This document shows positions 16,266-23,541 of a stretch of 39,704 nt of DNA, in pieces; position 1 is the first letter of the stretch; every line of letters starts with the position of its first letter. The notes beneath the pieces were generated by a model. It saw nothing but the letters and a program-made list of their open reading frames with translations. It searched no databases and was not told the DNA's origin. A program made the position numbers and the translations under genes. Source of the DNA: JAXGPP01 sp964436865 (GTDB lineage: Bacteria; Planctomycetota; Planctomycetia; Pirellulales; Thermoguttaceae); the NCBI GenBank assembly GCA_964436865.1, contig CAYTFK010000027.1:1-39704 (forward strand), written 5' to 3'.

Positions 16266-16379
16266 TGGGAGGAGGCAACTTCCGGAACGTTGCCTGCTGA
16301 TGGTGTTTCGTTTGCCCGAGGGTGTGGGCGACGAGCATCTTTACGCGGCCGGATCCTCAAGAAGACTCACCGGCAAGTC

Positions 16380-19300
16380 GTGGACGACACGCTTTTCTCA
16401 ATCACTTGCACTACCTGCCAGGCCCGGCTGAAGGTCCGCAGCCTGGACGCCATCGGCCAGATTCTCTCCTGCCCGAAGTGCGAAAGCATGGTGCAGGTTG
16501 CCGCCCCGCCCGGCTGGATACCGCCCGAACCCAAGCCTGCGGTGCCGGAGCCACCACCCCCGCCGGCATACCCGCTGCCACCGCCCCCGCCGCCGCCCGT
16601 GGCGGGCGAGGAAATTCCGCTGCCAGGCGGTCAGTTCCAGGCCGCGACGGACCAGGGCAAGACCGCTGGCGGGAAGGGCGCTGAGGCGAGCGAAGACCCG
16701 GTTGAGCCGGTTGCCGGTCCGGCGGCGACTGCAACCACTGTGGCAAATGCTTCGTCGGCGGATGCGGAGCCAGCGATTGCGAGCCCGAAGACCGATCCGA
16801 GCGAATGGGAGCTTACGCCGGTGGGCGGCGCGGAGGACGGATGGGGGCGAAGACGTTTTCTGCTGGCCGCTATTCCGCTGATTGGCGTCGTAGCGGCGGC
16901 AGGCGCAGGGGCCTACATCGCATGGCGTCCCGAGTTGCCTCAAACGGCGTCACCTCCCCGCAAGCCGGCGTCGGTGGTTCAGCCAGCCGCCGTTTTGCCC
17001 GAACAGCAACCTTCGCTGCCGATTGATCGCCGCTGGATTCCCGAGCAGACGAAGTTCTATGCCCGTCTGCGGCTGTCTCGGCTGCAGGGCCGCGAGGATT
17101 TTCGCCGCGCGCTCAACGCGGGCGATGCCTTCTGGCAAAGCAGTGCCGCACGAGTGTTTCAGACACTCGCTCTCAAGCCAGAGAAGGTGGCCCGGCTCGA
17201 TTGGGCCGCGGTCGACCTGAAGGACTGGACACGCCAGGCGGTAGTGTTCATCGAGTTGGGCGAGGGGCAAGATGCGACCGTGCTCCGGGCGGAAGGCGAA
17301 GCGACCGGCCTGGAAGTGGCGGGCCAGCCGTGCCACCAGAAGCCCGGCGCATCGTGGCCGCACCCGTATGCCGTGCTCGACGAGCGGACGATCGTCACCG
17401 GGCCGGCGGACCAACTGCGTCAACTGATCGAGCGGCAGCCCGAGCGCCTCGCCAGCGCGGCGATCACGCGGTTTCTGAACTCCGCAGCGGCGGACGCGGA
17501 CTTACTGATGGCCTTGGATCTGGCAGCGGCGCGCGCGGCGAACTTGCCGTTGCCGGCCGGATGGTTCGACGTCTGGCCGGCCGGACGCGATGCGTGGCGG
17601 GTGTTGTGCCAGACACCGCAAGGCATTGGGCTCACTCTGCAGGGACAATCGCCGGCGGCGAGCGACTTGGCGCTGGTGTGTGACGGCTTGACCGTGGCCG
17701 ACCAGGTGAAGAACGCCCTCGACGCGATCGTTCCGGCGGCCAAGTCGGGCATGCAGGCGATCGGTCAATCGCTCACTGACAGGCTTCAGTCCGGCAAGTT
17801 CCGGGGCGAAGAGGCCGATCAGTATGAGATTCTGCTAGCGCGGGGCCGCGAGGCGCTCGCCGGCGCGCGCTGGGAAGTGCTCGAAGACGTGGTTTGGCTG
17901 CGGATCGACTGGGGGAAGGATCTGGCCGACCTGGTTGCCGCGGCGATCAACAGTCGCGCGGCGATCCGAGCCGAGTGGTCGGTGGCGGCGCTCGATGCCG
18001 ATCGCGGAGTCCACCAACGGCTGATCACGGGCCTCACGGGTTATCGGGAAGGGGAGGGGCGGTTCCCCGCCGGCGCCGCGGGCGGAACGTTGCTGCCGCC
18101 CGAAACGCGGTTGAGCTGGCTGGCCACGCTGCTTCCTTACTACGACCACCGCGATTGGCACCGCGAGCTTGAATTCGGCTACTCGTGGAACGCTCCGCAG
18201 AACAAGGCTGTCACTAGCCGGGTCCTGCCGGAAGTGGTCAACCCGGCGATCGGACCGCAGCGCTCGGAAGCGGGCTTCCCGGTCACCCACTACGTGGGCG
18301 TTGCGGGTGTCGGCGCCGACGCGGCGACGCTGCCGGCTGGCGATCCGAGGGCCGGGGTCTTCGGCTACAACCGCAGCACTCGTCCGCAAGACATTGCCGA
18401 CGGCGCCGCCAATACGATCGCCGTGCTGGGAGTCAGCAAAGAAGCGGGCCCCTGGGCCGCTGGTGGACGGCCGACGGTGCGCGCTTTAACCCAGCGTCCC
18501 TATGTAAACGGCCCGGATGGATTTGGCAGCGGGCAGCCCGACGGCATGCTGGCCGGAATGGCCGATGGCTCGGTGCGATTCATTTCCCAGAACGTCGACC
18601 CGACGGTGCTGGAGCAGTTAGCCACAGCCAAGGGGTCGGAGACAACGACCGTGGCCGCGCTGGATGCCGCGCGGCCGGAACCCGTTCCGCCGGCACCCGA
18701 AGCAGCATCTCCGCCGCCACAGCAGGCGGACGCGGAGCCTTCGGCGACGCCGGCCGCACCGGAAGCGGTCGCGCCCGAAGCGGCCCCTTCAGCTCCCGAG
18801 CTGGCACGGCGCGAGGCGCCCGATTGGCAGGCGATTGAAACGGAGAACCGAGCGCGTCTGGCGGTGAAGGTGGCGGCCATTGATTTGCCGGAGCGGACCT
18901 TGGGCGACGCGGTGGACCTGTGGACACAACTGAGCGCCGTGCCGGTGACGTTCGACACCGACGCGATGGGGCAGCTCGGCGTCCGCTTCAGCGATCCGGT
19001 GCGGGCGAATCTCTCGGAGGCAAGCCTGGGCCTGGTTCTGCAGACGCTCGTCGCCAGCCGCGGCCTGACGGTGGCTGTCGAACGCGGCCACGTCCTGGTC
19101 ACCTGGCCCGCCGCCCAACGAACCGAGTTGCGATCGATCCGGTATAGGGTTGCCGATCTCGCTCCGACCGGCGATGCGCTTGATCGCTTGGGCACTCTGA
19201 TCCAGGAACTGGTCGCGCCCGAGTCGTGGCAAGCGGCCGGCGGACAAGGGACGCTTCGCGTGGCCGACGGCACGCTCGATATCGGCCAGACGGGCATCGT

Positions 19301-19925
19301 TCATGGACAGATCGTGGCCTTTTGCGAACGGCTGCGGGCGGCCCGCCGCTTGCCGCTGCGGAGCGGGCTGCCGCCGGCGCGATTCAGCCTGGTCAGCCGC
19401 TTCGCGCAAGGCCGCGCTCGGCTGAATGAGCCGGTCACGGCCAATTTTCCCGAACCGACACCGCTGGACCAGGTGGCCCGTTATCTCCAGCAGGCAGGCA
19501 AGATGCAGATCCTGACCAACTGGCTGGCGCTGGCGGAAGAGGGCATCGGCAGCCAGGAACCGGTCTCCGTCGTCGGGGACAACCAGCCGCTGGGGGAGAT
19601 TCTGACCCAACTGCTGCGGCCGATGGGGTTGGCGTATCGGGTGGTGGACGCCGATACGCTGGAGATTACCACAGCGAAAGCGGTGGAAGCGCGGCTGGAA
19701 CTGGAGTTCTATCCGGCGGGCGATCTTACGATCCAGACCTCGCCCGACGACCTCATTCGCCGACTGCAAGCCGATACCGCCGCGAGCACCTGGAGCGACG
19801 TGGGTGGATCGGGGCTCGCGCGTTTCGACGACGGTTCGAAGTGCCTGCTGGTCCTCCAGTCGCAGCCGGTCCAGGCGGCCATCGAGGCTTTTCTGACAAA
19901 GCTCCGCGCGGGGCGCGAGCCGTGA
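16380..19925 (+). CDS. Zinc ribbon, transmembrane, DUF1559-like and STN-like mosaic protein
   Basis: A protein of about 1181 residues from the GTG at 16380, chosen because many planctomycete proteins begin just before a ribbon like this one. In order: a zinc ribbon with CTTC (10-13) and CPKC (31-34); a Pro/Ala-rich linker; a membrane span in FLLAAIPLIGVVAAAGAG (about 159-176); and a large alpha/beta region. Next comes a segment like the DUF1559 domain of planctomycete pilin-like proteins (about 520-735), ending in LAGMADGSVRFIS, where the usual His before DG is missing. A second Pro/Ala linker follows, then two repeated domains (about 811-920 and 1000-1175) resembling the STN/secretin N-terminal fold, for example LGEILTQLLRPMGLAYRVV. 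The bulk is probably outside the cytoplasm. The function is unknown. Confidence 0.75.
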   Translation: MDDTLFSITCTTCQARLKVRSLDAIGQILSCPKCESMVQVAAPPGWIPPEPKPAVPEPPPPPAYPLPPPPPPPVAGEEIPLPGGQFQAATDQGKTAGGKGAEASEDPVEPVAGPAATATTVANASSADAEPAIASPKTDPSEWELTPVGGAEDGWGRRRFLLAAIPLIGVVAAAGAGAYIAWRPELPQTASPPRKPASVVQPAAVLPEQQPSLPIDRRWIPEQTKFYARLRLSRLQGREDFRRALNAGDAFWQSSAARVFQTLALKPEKVARLDWAAVDLKDWTRQAVVFIELGEGQDATVLRAEGEATGLEVAGQPCHQKPGASWPHPYAVLDERTIVTGPADQLRQLIERQPERLASAAITRFLNSAAADADLLMALDLAAARAANLPLPAGWFDVWPAGRDAWRVLCQTPQGIGLTLQGQSPAASDLALVCDGLTVADQVKNALDAIVPAAKSGMQAIGQSLTDRLQSGKFRGEEADQYEILLARGREALAGARWEVLEDVVWLRIDWGKDLADLVAAAINSRAAIRAEWSVAALDADRGVHQRLITGLTGYREGEGRFPAGAAGGTLLPPETRLSWLATLLPYYDHRDWHRELEFGYSWNAPQNKAVTSRVLPEVVNPAIGPQRSEAGFPVTHYVGVAGVGADAATLPAGDPRAGVFGYNRSTRPQDIADGAANTIAVLGVSKEAGPWAAGGRPTVRALTQRPYVNGPDGFGSGQPDGMLAGMADGSVRFISQNVDPTVLEQLATAKGSETTTVAALDAARPEPVPPAPEAASPPPQQADAEPSATPAAPEAVAPEAAPSAPELARREAPDWQAIETENRARLAVKVAAIDLPERTLGDAVDLWTQLSAVPVTFDTDAMGQLGVRFSDPVRANLSEASLGLVLQTLVASRGLTVAVERGHVLVTWPAAQRTELRSIRYRVADLAPTGDALDRLGTLIQELVAPESWQAAGGQGTLRVADGTLDIGQTGIVHGQIVAFCERLRAARRLPLRSGLPPARFSLVSRFAQGRARLNEPVTANFPEPTPLDQVARYLQQAGKMQILTNWLALAEEGIGSQEPVSVVGDNQPLGEILTQLLRPMGLAYRVVDADTLEITTAKAVEARLELEFYPAGDLTIQTSPDDLIRRLQADTAASTWSDVGGSGLARFDDGSKCLLVLQSQPVQAAIEAFLTKLRAGREP

Positions 19926-19964
19926 ACCGGCGGGGGGCGGACCAGGGAATTCTTGATTCCCCTC

Positions 19965-19993
19965 TTGTTTTTTCTGCGGTCTGGAGAGAAAAT
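19965..19993 (+). promoter_or_regulatory. Weak candidate promoter for the aromatic leader and aroF
   Basis: TTGTTT (19965-19970) is followed after 17 nt by GAAAAT (19988-19993), three of six and four of six matches. It is the best-spaced pair I found between the mosaic gene and the leader peptide. It would start the transcript near 20000, about 40 nt before the leader ATG. A hairpin GAAGGG...CCCTTC (20001-20021) lies right at the predicted 5' end. Confidence 0.25.
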
Positions 19994-20041
19994 GAGGGCC
20001 GAAGGGAAAGTTGAACCCTTCCGTTGGACGATTGAACTGGT

Positions 20042-20116
20042 ATGAATCTGAGCTGGCGCACCTATTTCCGGTTTTATTTTAGCCCGCGAGGTCGCGGGGC
20101 CGGAGGAGGTTTGTAA
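20042..20116 (+). CDS. Putative aromatic leader peptide of aroF
   Basis: A 24-codon frame, ATG to TAA, directly upstream of DAHP synthase. Residues 5-13 read WRTYFRFYF: one Trp, two Tyr and three Phe within nine codons, after which the peptide is Gly/Arg-rich. DAHP synthase opens the pathway to exactly these three amino acids. The next in-frame codon set upstream hits a stop at 20033-20035, so the ATG is fixed. No good ribosome-binding site is seen, which weakens the case, although planctomycete genes often lack one. By analogy with trp, phe and his leaders, ribosome stalling on these codons would report shortage of charged aromatic tRNA. Chance cannot be excluded from one sequence. Confidence 0.65.
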   Translation: MNLSWRTYFRFYFSPRGRGAGGGL

Positions 20117-20181
20117 GCTCAACGGAAACAGACAAGCCCAATCCAAAGCCCCGGGACCTCGCAGGTCTCGGGGCTTTTTTT
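20083..20181 (+). promoter_or_regulatory. Candidate transcription attenuator with competing hairpins
   Basis: Three mutually exclusive structures can be drawn. First, CCCGCGA-gg-TCGCGGG (20083-20098) folds on itself at the end of the leader frame. Second, 20086-20100 (gcgaggtcgcggggc) pairs with 20148-20162 (gccccgggacctcgc) at 14 of 15 positions, the only clash being G20094 against G20154. Third, 20145-20160 folds into the terminator with 20162-20177. A ribosome halted on the aromatic codons (20054-20080) would cover the 5' arm of the first hairpin and free its 3' side for the second pairing, so blocking the terminator. Completing the peptide would let the first hairpin and the terminator form. 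This is inference from base pairing alone. Confidence 0.6.
20145..20181 (+). terminator. Strong intrinsic terminator upstream of aroF
   Basis: The arms AAAGCCCCG (20145-20153) and CGGGGCTTT (20169-20177) continue through a G-T wobble into GACCT-cgc-AGGTC (20155-20167). That gives about 15 pairs with a 3-nt loop, followed by a run of seven T (20075-type run at 20175-20181). It is the only hairpin in the window with both a long stem and a T-run. It could simply end the mosaic gene's transcript, 220 nt after its stop codon. Its complementarity to the leader region suggests it is the attenuator's terminator. Confidence 0.85.
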
Positions 20182-20251
20182 GTTGTCTCGTTCCCAACCC
20201 GAAACGCATCGCCACCGCCGAATAGCATTCAGCCCACAGGAGCCGATCGCC

Positions 20252-21301
20252 ATGATTGTCGTGATGAAGAAGGGGGCCACCCAGGAACAAATCCAGCATA
20301 TGGTCGAAAGGGTCGAGGCCATGGGCCTCAAAAGCCACGTGATTGTCGGCACCGAACGCACTGTGATCGCCGCCATCGGCGACAAACGCGATGAGCATCG
20401 CACCGCTCTGGAAAGCGGCCCGGGGGTCGCTGAAGTTGTGCCGATCCTCGCTCCCTACAAGGTCGCCAGCCTTGAGGTCCGTCCGGAACGGACGATCGTA
20501 CGCGTGGGACCGCTGATGGTCGGCAACTGCCATCTGGGCGTGATCGCCGGCCCCTGTTCGGTGGAGAGCCGCGAGCAGACGCTCTCTACCGCCCGGGCGG
20601 TAAAGGCCGCCGGCGCCACGGGCCTCCGCGGCGGGGCGTTCAAACCGAGGACCAGTCCGTACAGCTTCCAGGGGCTCAAGGAAGAGGGGCTCAAGATCCT
20701 CGCCGCGGCCCGCGACGAGACGGGACTGCCCGTAGTGACAGAAGTAATGTCGGCTCAGGATGTGGAACTGGTAGCCCGCTACGCCGACGTGCTCCAGATC
20801 GGCGCCCGGAACATGCAGAACTACCGCCTGCTGGAAGAGGTGGGCGACTGCGGCAAACCCGTGCTTCTGAAACGCGGCCCTAGCGCCACCCTTGATGAAT
20901 TGCTGCTCGCCTCGGAGTACATTCTCAATCAGGGGAACCAGAACGTGATGCTGTGCGAGCGGGGCATTCGCACGTTCGAGTCTCACACACGGTTCACGCT
21001 CCCGCTGGCGAGCGTCCCCTGGCTCCACGAGCGGACCCACCTGCCGGTGGTGGTCGACCCAAGCCACGGCACGGGCCACACGCATCTGGTGGCTCGGATG
21101 GCCGCCGCCTCCGTGGCCGCCGGCGCCGACGGTTTGATACTGGAAGTCCATCCCGATCCCGAGAGCGCGCTGAGCGACGGCTACCAGTCGCTCACGTTCG
21201 ATCAGTTCAGCGAGACGATGCAACTCATACGCCGGGTCGCCGAAGCGGTGGGCAAGGTGATCTCTGCCGACGAAACGGCGCCGCCGCGGGGCGGGAAATA
21301 G
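20252..21301 (+). CDS. aroF: 3-deoxy-7-phosphoheptulonate (DAHP) synthase
   Basis: Condenses phosphoenolpyruvate with erythrose 4-phosphate, the committed step to Phe, Tyr and Trp. The protein has 349 residues. Residues 1-70 or so are a ferredoxin-like N-terminal domain (MIVVMKKGAT onward) seen in the class I beta group, which in relatives carries regulation. The catalytic barrel follows, with IAGPCSVES (98-106), KPRTSPYSFQG (131-141), LQIGARNMQNY, LLKRGPSAT, CERGIRTFE, VVVDPSHGTGH with metal-binding His, and LILEVHPDPE. The ATG at 20252 is preceded by CAGGAG. It lies 70 nt after a strong terminator and behind the candidate aromatic leader peptide, so transcription is probably controlled by attenuation. 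Confidence 0.95.
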   Translation: MIVVMKKGATQEQIQHMVERVEAMGLKSHVIVGTERTVIAAIGDKRDEHRTALESGPGVAEVVPILAPYKVASLEVRPERTIVRVGPLMVGNCHLGVIAGPCSVESREQTLSTARAVKAAGATGLRGGAFKPRTSPYSFQGLKEEGLKILAAARDETGLPVVTEVMSAQDVELVARYADVLQIGARNMQNYRLLEEVGDCGKPVLLKRGPSATLDELLLASEYILNQGNQNVMLCERGIRTFESHTRFTLPLASVPWLHERTHLPVVVDPSHGTGHTHLVARMAAASVAAGADGLILEVHPDPESALSDGYQSLTFDQFSETMQLIRRVAEAVGKVISADETAPPRGGK

Positions 21302-21352
21302 CGTCCGCCGCGTACGGCGAGCACGTCAGGTCGACAGCAACAGGAACCAGTT

Positions 21353-22252
21353 ATGGGAGAAGTCTGGATTGCGTTCGGCTTGACCGTGTTCGCCGGGATG
21401 GCCACGGCGATTGGCAGCATCATCGCGTTCACCGCGAGCAGAACCAACTATCGATTCCTCTCGGTAGCCACGGGGTTCTCTGCCGGGGTGATGCTCTACG
21501 TGTCGTTCGTCGAGATCTTTTTCAAAGGGGTCGAAGCGCTGTCGGAGCAATACGGCGACTATTGGGGCCAGTGGGTGAATGCCGGTTCCTTCTTCGGCGG
21601 CATGTTGCTGATCGGCCTGATTGACAACCTGATCCCGGCCGGCGAGAACCCCCACGAGATTCACGCGGAAGCGGAGACCAAGCCGCTGCACAATCCCGAG
21701 GCGCCGCTGCCGGACTTCGAATCGGCTGCGGACGCATCGCCACACGCTGAAGGACTCCACGATCACACCGATCACCACCACAAGCTGATGCGGATGGGGC
21801 TGTTCACCGCCCTGGCGATCGGCATCCACAATTTCCCCGAGGGCCTGGCCACCTTTCTCGCTGCCCTGCACGATCCGAGCGTTGGCCTGGCGATCGCCGT
21901 GGCGATTGCGCTCCACAACATCCCCGAAGGGATCAGCGTTTCGGTTCCGATTTTCTACGCTACGGGAGACCGCAAGAAGGCCTTCTGCTACTCGGTACTG
22001 AGCGGATTGGCCGAACCGGTCGGCGCAGCCATCGCGTATCTCGGTCTTCGCCTGTTCGCAGGCAGCAGCAACGGGGCGGTTCCGCCGCAATTGATGGGAA
22101 TTCTTTTCGGTGGCGTTGCCGGCATCATGGTCTACATCAGCCTCGACGAGTTGTTGCCGACCAGCAGGGCATACGGGAAAGGACACGACAGCCTGCTGGG
22201 CCTTGTGGCCGGCATGCTCTTGATGGCGGTGAGCCTGCTCATGATGCAGTAA
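21353..22252 (+). CDS. zupT: ZIP-family metal transporter (ZupT type)
   Basis: An integral membrane importer of zinc and related divalent metals, 299 residues with about eight membrane spans. The family's metal-binding helices are clear: HNFPEG (159-164) in span four and HNIPEG (188-193) in span five. A His-rich cytoplasmic loop lies between spans three and four (131-143, including HDHTDHHH), typical of bacterial ZupT. It follows aroF by 51 nt on the same strand and could be read through from it, although no functional link to aromatic synthesis is apparent. Confidence 0.92.
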   Translation: MGEVWIAFGLTVFAGMATAIGSIIAFTASRTNYRFLSVATGFSAGVMLYVSFVEIFFKGVEALSEQYGDYWGQWVNAGSFFGGMLLIGLIDNLIPAGENPHEIHAEAETKPLHNPEAPLPDFESAADASPHAEGLHDHTDHHHKLMRMGLFTALAIGIHNFPEGLATFLAALHDPSVGLAIAVAIALHNIPEGISVSVPIFYATGDRKKAFCYSVLSGLAEPVGAAIAYLGLRLFAGSSNGAVPPQLMGILFGGVAGIMVYISLDELLPTSRAYGKGHDSLLGLVAGMLLMAVSLLMMQ

Positions 22253-22344
22253 CGGGACCCAAAGAACGCTGTTGCGCGAGGCTGCCGCGGTACACACCAG
22301 CGTTGCGCAGGCGATGTCGCCCGGCGCGGGAAAACGCGGCCACG

Positions 22345-22872
22345 TCAACTGGGGATGAGCCAGCGGAAGAACTCGCGGGCGGCGGGAGTTGCGCCGTGCA
22401 TGTCCCAGACATGGCGGCCCAAGCCAAATTGCGCGAGCACGTACCAGCCGATGCCCGCCTGGCCGATCGCCACGTAGCCGGAGACGGCCTGGCCCAGGCC
22501 GAAGGCCAGTCCTACGGCAAGCTGCCCGACGGCAACTACGCCCGTCGACCCCTGACCCAGTCCGAACAACAGTCCCACGGCCAACTGGCCGATGGCGATC
22601 AGCCCCACGGCGGCCTGGCCGAATGCGATGAAGCCGACCGCGATCCGTCCAACGGCGATCACCCCCTTGGCAACCACACGTTTCCCCGTTTCGGGGCACT
22701 TGCCACGGGTGTAATGCACAAGGGGCAGCCCGAAGAATCGCCAGTAGGTGGTGTATTCCTCGAACACTTCCCCATTAGGGTACATGTAGCGGCGCCAGAC
22801 GCCGCGGCGCGTGCCGTCGATCTTGTAATCGACCGGCTCCAGCAATTGATTGCGAGAGGGCTCGTAGCTCAT
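22345..22872 (-). CDS. Protein with glycine-rich GQxAVG decapeptide repeats
   Basis: A 175-residue protein. Residues 1-65 or so form a polar domain with WRRYMYPNGEVFEEY and HYTRGKCPETGKRV. From about residue 68 to 160 there are roughly eight units of 10 or 11 residues of the form G-h-I-A-h-G-Q-x-A-V, such as GFIAFGQAAV, GLIAIGQLAV and GVVAVGQLAV. Two units (GLLFGLGQGST, GLAFGLGQAVS) are one residue longer. The strict period with small and aliphatic residues could form a compact solenoid or membrane-embedded repeat sheet; the sequence does not decide. No known family name comes to mind and no signal peptide is seen. Confidence 0.75.
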   Translation of the reverse strand: MSYEPSRNQLLEPVDYKIDGTRRGVWRRYMYPNGEVFEEYTTYWRFFGLPLVHYTRGKCPETGKRVVAKGVIAVGRIAVGFIAFGQAAVGLIAIGQLAVGLLFGLGQGSTGVVAVGQLAVGLAFGLGQAVSGYVAIGQAGIGWYVLAQFGLGRHVWDMHGATPAAREFFRWLIPS

Positions 22873-23082
22873 CTTCTTCGGCGGTGCCGCCGCCAGCCCC
22901 GGCGATGGAGAATGCGCCCCGCGTTCCGTTGATGATTCTAGTGGCTCGAAGGCAGGCTATGCAACAGCCCCCCATGCACCTGCAAGAAGAGCCCGAGGCG
23001 TGGCCGGGACGCCGCATTTGCCCGAATGCTGTCCGGCGACAGCGCGGTCACGATCTACTTGACCGTGGAGACGCGGGGCGGG

Positions 23083-23472
23083 CTATTCATGACCAACCGC
23101 TTTCCAGGTTCCGTCGGCGTTCTGCTCGAAGCGGAACTTCCAGGTCACCGCGGGCCCCGGGATTGTTGCATGCTGAAGTGAAGCCGTGAGCGTGGCCGTT
23201 TTCCCCTCGATGGTCGGTCCGGCCTTGATTGTCTTCAAGGCCATCGCCATGTTCTTCTCTTCCAGATACTGGGCGATCGCCGCCTTGAACGGGTCCGCGT
23301 CTGCGGCCGGGGACTCGGACTTGCCGCAGCCCTGAGACAGGCAAACGAACAGCCCGATGAGCAGGACGGCACAGAGCAATTCGCAGAGCTGGAAGCCAGC
23401 CGCACGCCCGGCAGACTTCAGATGGTCGGCTGCTTCAGCGGTCCGCTGTTGATTCGCGTTGCGTTTTCTCAT
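23083..23472 (-). CDS. Small pilin-like protein with class III signal
   Basis: A 129-residue protein. After 26 residues it has G-FQLCELLCAVLLIGLF, which matches the prepilin pattern: Gly before the cleavage site, then Phe at +1 and Glu at +5, followed by a hydrophobic helix (compare the standard GFTLVELL). It would be cut by the prepilin peptidase encoded at 4198-5439. The helix ends in LSQGCGKSE. The C-terminal domain (about 60-129) has AAIAQYLEEKN, GKTATLTASLQHATIPG and WKFRFEQNADGTWKAVG, a small mixed alpha/beta fold like NTF2-type lipoprotein domains. A lipoprotein reading (cleavage before the Cys of QGC) is the main alternative. It precedes the C25-like peptidase region on the same strand order. 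Confidence 0.6.
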   Translation of the reverse strand: MRKRNANQQRTAEAADHLKSAGRAAGFQLCELLCAVLLIGLFVCLSQGCGKSESPAADADPFKAAIAQYLEEKNMAMALKTIKAGPTIEGKTATLTASLQHATIPGPAVTWKFRFEQNADGTWKAVGHE

Positions 23473-23541
23473 CTTTGAACGGGCTCCGCCTCGCGACCAG
23501 CTACAGAAACGAAAGACTTTGGGCCAGCGAGGGCGCCAAGC

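Larger units (their letters stand above)
15919..16379. other. Divergent intergenic region between hisD and the mosaic gene
   Basis: The stretch contains no recognised gene. It holds a perfect small palindrome, CAGGCT-gt-AGCCTG (16127-16140), a weak nested inverted repeat (GGGCGC near 16147 with GCGCCC near 16197, enclosing ATCGC-agcaac-GCGAT) and a candidate plus-strand promoter at 16237-16265. An in-frame ATG at 16233 would extend the next gene by 49 codons but lies in the promoter and yields sequence unlike the family. Confidence 0.5.

Noticed and set aside
16233..16379. Upstream ATG extending the mosaic protein by 49 residues
   Set aside because: The added sequence is unlike the family opening and overlaps a well-spaced candidate promoter.
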